Below the pieces are notes generated by a model that saw nothing but the letters and a program-made list of their open reading frames with translations, was not told the origin of the DNA and did no database searches. This document shows positions 44,365 to 56,271 of a stretch of 64,000 nt of DNA, one piece after another. Origin of the DNA: Galerina marginata (taxonomy: Eukaryota > Basidiomycota > Agaricomycetes > Agaricales > Galerinaceae); the NCBI GenBank assembly GCA_023014335.1, contig JAECYW010000033.1, positions 310,001 through 374,000 on the forward strand, in the 5' to 3' direction. A program made the position numbers and the translations under genes. How positions within the stretch are numbered: position 1 is the first letter of the stretch; each line of letters opens with the position of its first letter.

Positions 44365-45913
44365 ATGTTGGAAACGTGCATTCCGGTGAGTCCAGAGATT
44401 GCCAAAAATCTCTCCTTACGCGCTCACATGTATTTTGCAGCACCACGACTGGTTCAATGCTCTGTTAACCTTTTGCCTTTGTTGTGGGCTCGTCATATCG
44501 TATTTACCCCAACATTTCCGCATCATCCATGCAAAGTCGTCGGAGGGCTTCAGCCCTGTGTTTTTACTCCTCGGGACGACGTCGGCTGCGTCTGGGATGC
44601 TCAATATGTGAGTAGCTTGTATTGCTGAAGCCCAAGATATGTTTAACGTGGAGCTACATTGACAGGGTTACCCTTCAAGCCCCCATCGTCAAATGCTGTC
44701 GCGTCGTGGTTCGCAGGCTTCTTTTATCGCTTGAAGTACATTTAAATGACCCCATTAGAGTTTAGGAAGCTGCGTGGAAATGACGGCTGGAGTGGTGCAA
44801 GTTGGATTGCAGTGGTTTTGTTTCAGCATCGTGTGCGCTATTGGCTTTCAATTCGTTGTTCTGGAGTCTAATTCGTCGCGCTTGGTTCTTCAGCTTCGTG
44901 TTATACATGATATACTACCCAGAACGCCTCAAATATCTTGAACTTGACATTGAAGAAGGAGAGGAACACATCCCAACCCACGTCAAAACTCCACTTAGAA
45001 GCGAAGAATGGAGGCTATCGATAATTCTTGCATGGACAACGGTGGCTCACTTGTTCGTCTTGTTACCTTCGACTGTATATTCCAATCTCTTACAACAGCC
45101 CTATTCGTAGCTTCTTTGCTGTCATTACGACTGCATACCTTCTCATAACAGTCCCCAACTCTCCGAACGGTGGAGTACCCCCGCAAATCTCATTATGGGC
45201 CACATTTTTAGGCGTCAGCTCAGCCATGCTCGCTATGGTACAATACGCACCACAGCTTCTGCATACATACCGTACCAAGCTCGTCGGCGCGTTGAGTATA
45301 CCAATGATGATGATTCAAACGCCTGGCGGCATCTTGATGGTCACCAGCATCGTTCTTCGACCTGGGACGAATTGGACCAGTGCGTTTACTCTCTCTGGTC
45401 TCGTACCATAAACTTTATTCTTACCCATGCGTCCTTTACTCAGGTTGGATAACCTTCGCACTGGCCGCCGTTCTCCAAGGTTGCCTGCTCGCCATGTGCA
45501 TAGCCTGGAAGATCCGGCAGCGCAAGCTCGACATCGACGACTTCGGAAACCCACTCAGCTACTTCCCTCCCGCCCACTGGTCCCAAACCAATACCGATCG
45601 CTATGATGATCATGAGCAGGCGCACGACCACTCGCTGCTCGTGGACGATACCGAACCTGTTCCAGGGCTGGTGACGACGCCGTCGGAAGACCCGATCGCT
45701 GTGCGGAAAGCATTGGCTGCTGCGCTGGAGTCTGCAGCGGAAGGCAACCTTCTGTCGCCTGGGCTTGGTCCGGGTGGGCCACAGCGGGACGCAACGACTG
45801 AACGGACACCTTTACTGCGGCGCAGCGATTCAAATGGGTCAGAGTCGATTCGCAGCGGGAGTGGGAGTCGGAAATCGGAAAATAAGGGGTGGCAGGCGTG
45901 GTTTGGTCGATAG
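44365..45913 (+). CDS. PQ-loop repeat membrane protein
   Basis: Multi-pass protein of the PQ-loop family, which includes lysosomal/vacuolar cationic amino-acid and cystine exporters; the substrate of this one is unknown. Exons: 44365-44385, 44441-44607, 44666-44708, 44759-44832, 44894-45052, 45111-45379 and 45444-45913, total 1203 nt, 400 residues. The first PQ motif (SYLPQHFRIIHAKSSEGFSP) is at about residues 27-46. The second (YAPQLLHTYRTKLVGALS) is at about 200-217. Hydrophobic helices flank both. The C-terminus from about 268 is hydrophilic, with an acidic, His-rich stretch and a TERTPLLRR segment that resembles a dileucine-type vacuolar sorting signal (inference). Exon 3's 3' end could be GTG|GT or three bases earlier. 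A degenerate copy of exon 6 lies at 51.5 kb. Confidence 0.88.
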
Positions 45914-48013
45914 TGCTTCCTTTAGTGGGAGTTGGGGTGAAGGTCGAGGGTTTCTTATTCCCATGGATGACGCTTTTTATTCGAGAAAGTCGTTGAGCAT
46001 ACCTTTTCCTTTATCCATGGGTGTTACTTAGCTTTTATTAATACATACACGTAGGATGAATCGATACCTTTCTAACTTGAGTATGGTGCTTTCGCCATCT
46101 AAGACGTGAAGCTCGGAAGATTCTTTCTCCCAATTTAGAGTCACCTCAGTCGTACGGGACATAAAGTCATTCACCCTCTCTCGATCCGAACCTCGTAGAA
46201 GCGTACGATGCGTCTCAAGATTCTCAACGTCCCACTTCGTCTGCCAATTCATCCGTCTCATCCGTCTCGTAATTAAAGCTGTTTGGTCCCGCCCGTCGTC
46301 TAAAGTATGTTGTCCATTTGAAACTGTCCTACTTGCTAACGACCGTCCCATTGTTCTCAGACTTCTCAACTACCAAGACTCTGAACTCCCTTTGCACAAG
46401 CTACTTCAGTTTCACCGTCCTCTTCTCCAGTGATCTTTGTCTGGAGTTATGTCCAGTCAAAGGATCTACACTACCCACCGCGCTCTGTTTAATCGGTTTT
46501 ACCCTGTTGTCGAAGGCTATTCTGAGAAGGATTCATGGGGTAGTTTTTTTGTTCTGGCTGTCCGCCGTCTTCAACCCCCACTCGTTTTATGTTTGCGATG
46601 TCGGTCTGTGTACAAATCCCTTCAAGGGAGACCGCCTGGTAATATTTTTCGTCGGGGTAGTGAATTGAAATTTTGTTCGAAAGCTGTTTATTCAACTGCA
46701 AGGACAAAGACGGCATAGTGTTTTAGGCAGCTCATAATCACTCCTGTGTTATACTTCCCTCAATTTACCACCAAACCAATTCGGTGTAAGGACACTTAAT
46801 TCCAAAATAAACCAGGACTCGAACGGAGAACAATTAAAGGACACTTCAAGTTAAGAGTGTAAATATTAATTGCAGACTTAATAGAATATCAAGGACGGAA
46901 TATTAAGGACTGAAAAATGGTCCGTAAATCTATACGCACTGACCCAACTAGAAAGTTTCCTGGCTCTTTGAACTTCATCTTGGTAGGTCAAGAAACTTCC
47001 TCTGCAATGGTCATGGATGTTCGGTGTCAATGTGCGCGTACGTCGGAGACCACTGATGATATCACTGATGAAGATATCACTGATGAATTTATCAACAAAA
47101 CGCCGAAATAGAAATTATCACTCACTTTGGATAGCGGACGATTTACTCCCAAGATGGCGGCTCCGCACAATATTAATGACGGGAGAATGACGGGAGATTG
47201 GCGCTGGCGGTCAGAAGCGAGGAACACAGACAGACACAGGCCCGGCGTTGATGCAAACACATGCTCGGCAAGAGCGTCTGGCGGGGTTCCATCCAAGGTT
47301 TGGCGCTGAAAATCGGCCACAAGTTTGTGACCTGGCCCAGCGAGGGCGGTTCTGACCCAGCTGAGGAGGGAGCGGAGCAGGCGAGACAGAGGGCGCTTGG
47401 AGGGCGGAGGGGGAAAAGAGAAGGAAAGCAGGCGTGGCGGTGCATCACGTAAGCACTTGCCTAATCGGGCGTGACCCAGGCCGCAGCTCACGACGAGTCC
47501 TCCATAGAACAGGAAAATTCTTGCCCACGACAGTACCCACAGAACCACAAACTGTGAAAAAAGGCGCCAAAAATAGTGACAGAGAAAAAAATCCGATCAC
47601 TGCAAAATTAAATTTAATTGTCGTTGCTTAGAATGGCAGCCTTCTCCTTGGGTGACCAGCTTGTGAGTCACCGTGTGCACTGAAATAGCTGAGCTCAGGC
47701 TTCCTTGCCTCTAATATTCATGTTTTAAGCTCACAGACACGCATGGTAAGTTGTAAGTCACGGAAATTCTTGTAGATCACCGTGGCATAGCGTGTATCAA
47801 TGGGTAATAGATAAGACCCAGGTAGAAGGCGCGGAATGAGAGCACGGGAAGTCCTCCGAAACATTCGCCACCTCGTATTGTGGGTGCTTCGAAATGAGCG
47901 ATATAGGGGTGTAAAGATAGTTCTAGCCCCTACACGTGTTGGCCGTGGTGACCTCTGCTTTCACTTAAATAGAGCGATAGTTTCAAGGAAAGACAACATC
48001 TTCCTTTCGTACC
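45914..48013. other. Gene-poor stretch with a small tandem repeat
   Basis: No gene is supported. A short tandem repeat based on GATATCACTGATGA lies at about 47054-47090 (two full copies and a partial). The tract 47140-47450 is notably GC-rich compared with its surroundings, and its overlapping antisense open frames look like a compositional effect. The repeated word 'aaggacactt' occurs near 46788 and 46831. Confidence 0.4.
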
Positions 48014-49743
48014 ATGAGCTTGCTGGTCACTCTTTTCGGTGCTGGACTATTAGGCGCCGTCTTCAACGCCTTGTCCGTTAATTTCATCTCGTGGACTCGA
48101 AATCTCCTGGCTAACAGTTGTTCGAACATTACAGTCTGGTAGCACTGGTTTGTGTGCAGGGATATCGCTATTATCTCATATTTCCCAATGACTACATGGT
48201 CCTCAAGATATTTGTATTTTCTTTTTTTAGCCGCCAGGGTTGCGAAGGAACTAACGAAAAATGTTTTTGTCAGGTTGCCTGGGCCATGTAAGTAAAATCT
48301 TCGAAACAGAAATTCGTTAATATGATTTGAACGACATTCAGAGGGCTGCAGATCTTCAATTTGTTGGTTTTCCATGCTTATATTTCTCTGCGATGTCAAC
48401 TAAACGAGGTTACCTAGGTTTATTCAAACGGCATCGATCTACCACTACGTTATCGTGTCTTTTGGGAATTATGACAAGCTTCTTGCGGTAATATGGTATT
48501 TTGAATGTTTCATCTTCATCAATATTCGACGTGTTTATGTCAATCTACCAGGGTCTGGCCATTGTACTTAGGCCTAATAGCGAGTTTCATCGCAATTTTT
48601 CTTTTTGAAGTGGCCTGACGTTCTCGAAGGCATTCGCTGCATGCAGCGTTCAGTTGTACTACGCCTATCAAACCTTTGGCCGTAAATTTATTTTCCCTCG
48701 ATGAGCAGTTATATTCACCGCTAATACTCCTGCGGAAATTTAGTTAGCGGCCGAAACTGCTATATTGTAGGAATAATTGTACGAGATTTCTCAAGCCATG
48801 AATTGCGCGCAATTAAATAGTTATCTAGGTGATTTTGGCGCTCACTGGACTTGGTAAGGAACGACAGACACTTATATCGTGACTTTGATTGGACGTATCG
48901 TAGGGATGTGTACTGCAGTCATAATCCTCGCATTAACATCGTATAAGGACTTCGCCACACTTGAAGGCTTATCGGTCAGTTTTTTGTCAAAGTACGCATT
49001 TCTTTCCAGTTAAACGTCTGTACCAGTGGCTTGTTCAGGCTTGGCTCTGCGTGGACGGCACCTGCGACTTTCTTATTGCAGTAGTTCAAGTTTATTACTT
49101 GTATCGCCGGCGCTGCGGGCTTCCAAAGTCAGTCAACCTTATTTTTCTGATTGTGACGAGGGATCTCCAATTGTCTTTTATTATCCTCAGCACCATACGA
49201 TTTATAAACAAGCTTATTTTATACTTTATTAGCACCGGGCTTCTAACAAGGTAGGACGGTCTCCAATTTCACAACAATCAACTCATTTTGTTGAGTTCAG
49301 TGTTCTGGTTATGTTCGAAGTCATCTCGGTAGCGCCCTTTGGAAACTCGTCTCGAAAAATGGCCAATAATTTGTACCTACAGTTTGTGGTGTGGGGCTTT
49401 AATTTTGCTCATGTCTTCCTCAGCTACCAGATGGGTTCAAGTAAGTCTTATCGTTCTGCCAATATTATTCGGTAATATAATTTGTTTCAACAACCAGTCC
49501 ATACGATGTCTTTCTTAGCGAAGTACGCGAGCTTTAAGCAATATTTTTTGTTAATTTCGGCTGAGAAACTATTTCAGTTTAGATGCAAGGCAGAAATTAT
49601 CCCCTACTGCTCGTGGAACGACCTCGGACAATGGCTCCGGCGGCAGTGCTACTAGTGAAAGTACTGGAGAGTGGTCACTCAGAGTAAGCCGTGATCGCGT
49701 ACGTAAACTTCCTCTAATTCTATTCCCCATTTATCTGATTTAA
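48014..49743 (+). CDS. DUF6534-like multi-pass membrane protein (exons partly resolved)
   Basis: Recognised from a run of short coding blocks in the order typical of basidiomycete DUF6534 proteins, all on the plus strand and bounded by GT..AG. The blocks are: start MSLLVTLFGAGLLGAVF (48014); LVALVCVQGYRYYL (from about 48136); FIQTASIYHYVIVSFGNYDKLL (about 48419-48487); WPLYLGLIASFIAIFLFE; VQLYYAYQTFG (about 48648); GRIVGMCTAVIILALTSYKDF (ending 48973); CVDGTCDFLIAVVQVYYLYRRR (about 49048); STIRFINKLILYFISTGLLT; and a C-terminal LDARQKLSP tail that stays open to TAA at 49741. I could not join every block with certainty. One putative intron near 48610-48646 would be only about 37 nt, and the block between about 48230 and 48418 is unclear, so a decaying gene is possible. 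Function unknown. Confidence 0.55.
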
Positions 49744-51518
49744 GACCCCCTCTACTATCAGAATTTTGAGCCAGATGTAATCAGGACAACAATTTTAGGC
49801 CCCCTAGAGTACAGTAGCACGGAACTTGGGCAGGTGAACCACGGCCATTTTGCGTTGTCTCCTTCGGCCAGAGGAAATCCTGCCCGATAGGTTGCGTGCA
49901 TGCGCTTGGGCACATTCGTGCAAAGTCGCGTTCCACGGAGGCTTGCGCCATTGTGGACCCTTAGTGACGAAAGCGGTTCATCTTTGTCTGTAGCTTAGAA
50001 CAGGGCATTTTTTGGCTGGTAGCGCTCAATTTGATAGCAGTGACTATGTCTCACGTTTTACAGGGCGAAGGAGGTAGAACTATAAAGAAATAACTTGGCA
50101 AACAACGGAAGTGGCGGGTAACTTCCGTGATGCATTGATGGGATTACAATCATTACATAAGCGCGGTTCGGTTACCGTTCCCTTTCCCGAAACTTCAACC
50201 AACTTGAAGTATTTCGAGGACTTGTTCTGATTTCCCCTCCGTTTCCCGTTCTATAAGCTAGCTTCGAAGCTTCGATTTAGGAATGATATAGTGAGTGTTA
50301 TAATAAATCTCGCTTTCCGAAGTCAATATTTCAATATCCGTTTTAGTTCTCCGAGTCACGACTGCGACAACTCACTCGTCGCCAGCTCTTTTCACCTTTG
50401 TTCCTGGTGGTTGCTAGTTGAAGATGGACCTACAGTATTGGTGTTAAGACTGCTCGCGCTCTCACTCCCCCTTGTCACTACGACGCTCTCTCTTTGCTTA
50501 CGGCCACAACCCCTTTGAAGCCTGCCCACCACTGCTCTCCACAACTGCTGCGAAGACGGTCGATAACCGCCCTGCTCGGCCTTGACGTCTCTGACACTGC
50601 CCATGTTCTTACCCAGTCCAGGGTCCGTCTCCTTAATCACTCTAGATATGGTTGATATTGCCCAGCGTCTTACTGCCAAGTAGCATCCCGCTTCCGTACC
50701 ATGCCTGATCCCTTCCACATCCGCCTTGTCCACCGGCCTTGATTCCAGAGTCATTCACCCAGAAAATTTCAACCTCTGAATCTGGCTGGTGCACCCCATC
50801 ATTACTCTACTGAATTGCCGTAGCTAACGCAGCCCAGCATCCGCTTCAGTTGTGTGGCCGAATTCGTCGACTGCCCCACCATTCCCGCCACCACCTCCTC
50901 AGTTTTCGGGTTTACAGGTTATGCCTCACTGAAACCCTAATGCCTAGGGTCTGTTTGTCCGAGCACTGACGACATGTTGAAAGTGCCTACTATCACGCAG
51001 CATGTAGTACTATTCGCCGATTGCGAATTGATAAGAGTTGATCAGATATTGGCAGCCGTGTTTTACACCTGGGGACGGCGATTGCGAGCGTCTGCGATGG
51101 TCAGCATTGGAACACCAGTGCCGCACTGTGAGCCGCAGGCTCTATTTCATTGCCTGAAGGACGTTTATCTTCCAAGTAGAGTCTTAGAAGTTGCCGAATT
51201 AGGGTGGTACCCGTTGGATTGCTCCCTTTTGTTTTACATAGCTTTTGTGAGCGTCAACCTTTCTAACCGTCCCTTGAGGTCTAACCGTAGCTTTCAGTTC
51301 TTTAGCTCTTGTTGTAGTACAAATACAAGCCGCTGCTTGCCTTGAATGTTTCGTAATCAACGTTTAAGGAAAAGATATACGCCCAGTCACGCCAATACAC
51401 CAATAATTAGAAGCCAAAGAGAAGGCTCTCCGTTGTCCTAGTCCTAGCATGGATTACGGTGATTTCTTCCTGTTCTTGACATCGTCTTATTTACTCGAAG
51501 TTTAAACTTTTCTCCTAG
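49744..51518. other. Gene-poor stretch
   Basis: No supported gene. The open frames at 50392-50754 (minus) and 50974-51345 (plus) are free of stops but match nothing I recognise and lack splice or paralogue support. Confidence 0.4.
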
Positions 51519-51740
51519 CTCCTTGTCGCGGCCGCGACTGCATCGCTCTTCATAAAGGTTCCGACTTCTCCAAATGACGGAGTACCCCCCGCCAATCGCC
51601 ACATTTTTCGGCGTCCTCTCCCCGTGCTGGTGACGATACAATTTCCACCACAACCGCTCCAAGCAACTCACACGAAGCTTGTCAAGGCGTTCATCCTCAA
51701 CGGCATCGTGCTTCAATCGGGAGCAAGTTTTACCAGTAAA
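51519..51740 (+). pseudogene. Relic of PQ-loop gene exon 6
   Basis: Aligns with exon 6 of the intact PQ-loop gene (45111-45379). Both follow a TAG acceptor; the relic then reads CTCCTTGTCGCGGCCGCGAC. It keeps the segment encoding P-N-x-G-V-P-P and the sequence 'gtacaatacgcaccacag' in altered form ('atacaatttccaccacaa' near 51636), and ends with the equivalent of the donor region. It is about 47 bases shorter than exon 6 and the frame is broken. The other exons of the gene were not found nearby. Confidence 0.65.
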
Positions 51741-52501
51741 ACTATTCTTTTCGTGCCGAGGATTGTATTCTTGGCGATACCTCCTGCCTCGGGGATAAAC
51801 TATTGCTGCCATCCAATGAAGTTTTCATGGTTCGAGCTTCCAATTAACGATGATGTTAAGCCAATAGGTTGTGCGTCACCATATTCGATGTCGTCGAATA
51901 ATCCTCAAGCGATCACTGTTGTCTGAAGGAAACATTGCGGCGGATTATGAGAAGGAACCTGTGAGCATGGAACCAGAGAAACGATTGCCGGTTGGCTAGA
52001 TCTGCCGTTCTTTCTTTACAGTTTCAGTTTCAGTTTTGACTGGAGCCTGACTGTAGCTTTTGCAAAAATTTAGGATCAGAATGACTCTTCGTATCAGTCT
52101 CAGTCGTCTCAGAATACCGCACTGTATCTTAATCAAAGTCGTCCGAATCCCACTTGCCAGGTAATTGAATCCCTCTCCACTTCCTACAGTTTTTCCCGCA
52201 AGCTTTCGAACCTCTTCATCAACATTCCGGGCAGTTCTTAGTGCGTGCTTTGCCTTTATTGTATTAAATTTTATTCTGACATTTCTGACATTATGCTAGC
52301 ATTCGAATGTGTAGGTGAGGGCAAACCTACGTCCCAAATCTGTTATTTCTCCATTACGTTAATTTTCATTTATAACGTCTGAAATTAGTGTGAAGAGTGA
52401 GTACTACTTGTCATTAACCCCGTACCCTGGCGTAAATGCCCAGACCGCGCTACTACATACAACGAGTAGTCGACGAAGTACAATCTACATCAACTATGCG
52501 G
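51741..52501. other. Intergenic
   Basis: May include further decayed PQ-loop C-terminal sequence up to about 51960, but I cannot align it convincingly. No other feature is seen. Confidence 0.35.
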
Positions 52502-54106
52502 TTAAATATGAGGAAGAGATGAGGTCCAATCCAGCACTTCCAATGCTGCTTGCGGGAGGTCCCTAAGAGAAATAAATGCCTCTAGTAGGATGGCAAATCT
52601 CGCGACGAAGTAAATGGGGAGCATCGCGGTGATCAGCGATGGCATGAACTCTGCAAGCCGAGACCTTATTAATTTAAATTTAAAGGGGAAGTACTCTCCT
52701 AGAATCAACAGGAGAATACTCCCTAAGCCAATGGCTGGTACAATTGTCATAACAGCAGAGGAGGTACGCCAGATAATGACTTCAATGGTTGATGGGAAGG
52801 GAAAATTCCAGGCGGCACAATGGATAATCCCGAAAGCTATGCCGCAAATGGGAAGTAGGACGAGTAACTTGTACCTTGCCTCTTTATTGGGAGCATATGC
52901 GTAGAATGTCGTGAGACGTATCTTTCCTTCAGGATTCACCTTGGTGTTATCGTTATCTGTTTCCCCCATTCTGCGTACAAAGGAAATAAATTCGAAAATC
53001 GGCCAGCGAAAGAAAATACCAGAAATTGCTTGCTTCGTTTGACTAGCGAAATGCCTGATATCGCGGGTGATGAGAGGAAGCTCCATATCCTTGTCTATCA
53101 ATTGAGGTAACATCAATAAAGGTCATTATAAGGTACATATATACTGACCCTCAGAAATGGTTCTATCTCCAAAGGTCGGCCTGACTTGGGCCTGGAAAGC
53201 TATGAAGGCGCTAAAGTTCAATGTTACTGTAGCCAGACCAGCTTAGCCTACTCACCATTTAAACTCACAGAGCCTCTCTCACTTCCTTCTTTAGAAGTCA
53301 GTGTTGTGGATCTAGTTGGCCGCAAGAGGTCGACCCGGACAGTGGTTGTAACATTAAGGGGTTTATTCCACCAAAATGCGTACATAATCACATTGAGGGC
53401 AGAAAGAGCGAGCGTCATGAGCTCCAGTTTGGTAATATCGAGATGTCGGACCTTCCGTTGGATACACTGTAAAATGAACCAAGTAATTTGAACGACGACA
53501 AAACCCTTCGAAAATCCGTCTCCCTTGCTTCGGTCCTGGATTTCGCTTTCTGAAATCTTTGGCATAATTACTTCCTTTTTTTCGAGAAGATCCCACAATG
53601 CTTGGGGCACGAGAACACCGGCTTCGTGCCCTCCGTCGTAGAGTACAAAACCGCCCATCTGAATGAAATAACCATGCGTCGTTGTCCACTCCGAATCATA
53701 TTCTGAAGGAATATTAGCCACATTTTCTCTGTACACTTTAGCTCCACTCACTCCTGAATTTTTTGGCCAAATGACGAGCCCCGTACCACTGACTTGCTGC
53801 CCAATATACAATGACCTCGGGTGATATGACCGACCAGAACATGAGTTCCAGTCGTTGAAGAGAATCCCTCCAGGGTCCTTCGTCAGGAGCCAAGATGTTG
53901 GGATGGACAGATACCCAGGAGCTAGCGAAGATTGTCGCCAGGCAGCTCCATAGGATGTCCCATGTTGACCGAGTGTTTGGGCAGATAGGCTCCGGCGGAA
54001 AACCGGCAACGGTTTCTGTTTGACGCGAGAACAGGTCGGGGAGTGGAGAGGCGACGATGTAGACAAAAAATTGGAAAAGGTAGAGAGTAATCCGGATAAA
54101 TGACAT
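52502..54106 (-). CDS. Uncharacterised basidiomycete membrane protein, paralogue 1
   Basis: Four exons: 54106-53752, 53702-53256, 53199-53149 (51 nt) and 53094-52502; total 1446 nt, 481 residues, all introns phase 1. The first about 20 residues are a signal-peptide-like helix ending VYIVASPLP. Then follows the family hallmark WDILWSCLATIFASSWVSVHPNI and a P-E-V-I-V-Y-W-A-A-S-Q-W segment. The second exon has TTTHGYFIQMGGFVLYDGG and the strongly conserved DRSKGDGFSKG, then hydrophobic helices and FWWNKPLNV. The last exon has several transmembrane stretches and ends LEVLDWTSSLPHI. This is a common but undescribed family in mushroom-forming fungi; I know of no assigned function. One of three copies in the window, all on the minus strand. 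Confidence 0.85.
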
Positions 54107-55867
54107 AGTGGTGGGTGAGCAGGTAGTGTAGGAAAGGTTCGCTTTTCTTATAAGATAGTAGTAGAAGCTAGTGTGCGTGTTAATATGAACCCACTAAAGA
54201 GGAGGATGCTACCCAAAACATGCGGTAATGTTGTGCTTTGGAAATCGGTAACTCTGAAGATAACGTTGATTAATGCAACACGTTGGGACTAAGTCCTTCC
54301 TGGCTGAATTGTCGCTTGGATACACCCATGCCTAGTTGCATAATGAAGAATCCCACGTTGAATATACGATCTTCGATCTGGTTTGGATCTGGTTCTTTGG
54401 GATATACATAGCACAATCTTTTTCCCTCATAGAAGCGAGCGTCTACGTTGGGGTGTGAAGCCTGCTCCAAGAAAGGTAATAGAAGTCGGGGCCTGGGAAG
54501 TCATTGGCGAGAAACCCTTACCTGAGTCTCGAATGGGATGTCATTTCTCACTCTGATGGCTAGAATTCAGAATAGCAGCTCCACGGAAACTGGGGTGCTC
54601 TCGATACCTATCGCTTACAAGTAGGATGCGTATGTCATTCCTTAGTGCCCTCGAGTTTCAACTTTTCTGGGTCCACTGTCGTGTGGAAACTCAATCGTGA
54701 GCGTTTAACAGTCAAGTCCATGCCGAGTGTGTCCCAGGCAACTCCTAGATCGACTTAGAAAATCGATAGACTTTCCAGGACCAAAATCACGGCGCCGACA
54801 CAGTGAACGATGAAGGAGCCATATAGGCTGGGCTCCATAAACATCAAAGCAAAGCAAATTCATGAATACCTCGACGAATTCCGAAGTACAAATTGAACGG
54901 CGATTAAACATGAGGCCCAATTATGACAGTTGTCAGCAGCATCAGTACATCGTTAGATCACAGCGCCAGCTCGACCAACGGATAGCGACAAGGAGGGTGC
55001 TAACCAAGAGAAGGGGATGCTCAGCTGTGTAACTCAGTGGTGCTACCTAAGAACTTTTGCAACATTCAACAATCGGCGTGTCCAAGGCATTATTTCCTCA
55101 ATGGACGACGGCCTGTGTCACTGTGGATCATCCAAGCTTGAGTTTGAATTTTTATGGACAGATTTTAGTTGCCGTAACATCATGATTGGGAAAAGAGCGT
55201 CAGACGGTCTATTTCGAAAATAATATCCTTCGGCTCTGCGTGAAAACACTGGCGATAAAATAGAGGGTTTGAATGTTGACAATAGCCTTGGACCCGGGCC
55301 CTGCTTCAGTCCTCGAGTTCTCTCTCAGTAATCGTCAACAATGCCGCCTTCCCCTGCCGGCAATCCCACGGGCTTTCTGGCTCTGGTACACCTGTTTCAT
55401 GGTCTCCATCATACACACACCCGCCCATTCACATGTATATCATAACCGCCGGCTGTCCACCCATTCATATCTTTGACAAGATCAGAAAGGGGCTCCTTGA
55501 TAGGACGTTATTTACACCAGCCGCTCTATTTGCTTGCCAACCAACGGGCTGAAATCAACGCTGGTGAAACGGCCAAAGTGCATGCTTCTAGCACCCTTCA
55601 TTTGCACCGAGATTTTAGGGCGTAGAGATGTCATCATACACTGCGACCAGCGACGATTGTTCAACATGATAATATCCTATAGTTAACGAGGGCGCTTAAA
55701 ATGCCAGCGTGCTGGCAAGTGAAGATGGAAATAGCTGGCACGACACACGCGGATGGGGGCACTGTCGCTGTCGCTCTAGACAGATCGGCGTTTCTCCTTA
55801 TACTCCCTGAGAGCGAATGGCGTGGATAGACTCTAGAAAAAGGCCGAGGACGGCTAAGACAACAGAA
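54107..55867. other. Gene-poor stretch
   Basis: No supported gene. Open frames at 54270-54470 and 54705-54920 (minus) and 55017-55223 (plus) are short and unsupported. Confidence 0.4.
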
Positions 55868-56271
55868 TTACAAAGTCACAACGATGAGCGAGAACATTCG
55901 CGAGTTAAGCGAGTGGGGTGAAATGAGCGCACTATGGTCTACGCATTCAATCATCCACCTTTCATCCATCCGAAAATTCGACCCCGAATGTCCAGAAACG
56001 ATAATGAAACTCGATACGTGATGGCTGCAATGATGGTTTTGGGTTGACTCAAACCTAGAAACTTGAAAGATGTAGCTCGCGACCGGGTTGTCAAGGAGCT
56101 CTGCGATGACCGAAACGTCCTGGCCCGCTGGACCATAAAGCCTAATCATCAATGCATTATGTCTCTCCGTATCTGGGCCGTGAATCCAGTCGCATTTCGA
56201 AGGATCGTAAATGTCATTAGAATCACGGAACGCTGCAGGAAAAACAACCTTGAGTAGTCGTTCGAACGGAT
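55868..56271 (-). pseudogene. NACHT NTPase relic without Walker A
   Basis: The complement, starting just after an acceptor-like CAG at 56272-56274, encodes DPFERLLK..FPAAFRDSND, then WIHGPDTERHNALMIRLYGPAG, all clearly homologous to exon 2 of the NACHT genes at 2-25 kb. The Walker A motif is gone: GPAGSGKSAIAR has become GPAGQDVSVIAE. A segment including VLNKIM is deleted. The frame changes at least once: ASYIFQVSRFESTQN and TYRVSLSFLDIRGRIFG lie in different frames. The match ends around the equivalent of SLDSQMFSL. The rest of the gene is missing. This is a non-functional remnant about 30 kb from the intact cluster. Confidence 0.85.

Noticed and set aside
47027..47548. 173-codon open frame on the minus strand
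   Set aside because: It lies in a GC-rich tract with overlapping frames on the other strand, has low-complexity Leu/Pro/Ser composition and no recognisable domain.
50392..50754. 120-codon open frame on the minus strand
   Set aside because: No domain, no paralogue in the window and no splice context; its length is within chance expectation for a GC-balanced stretch.
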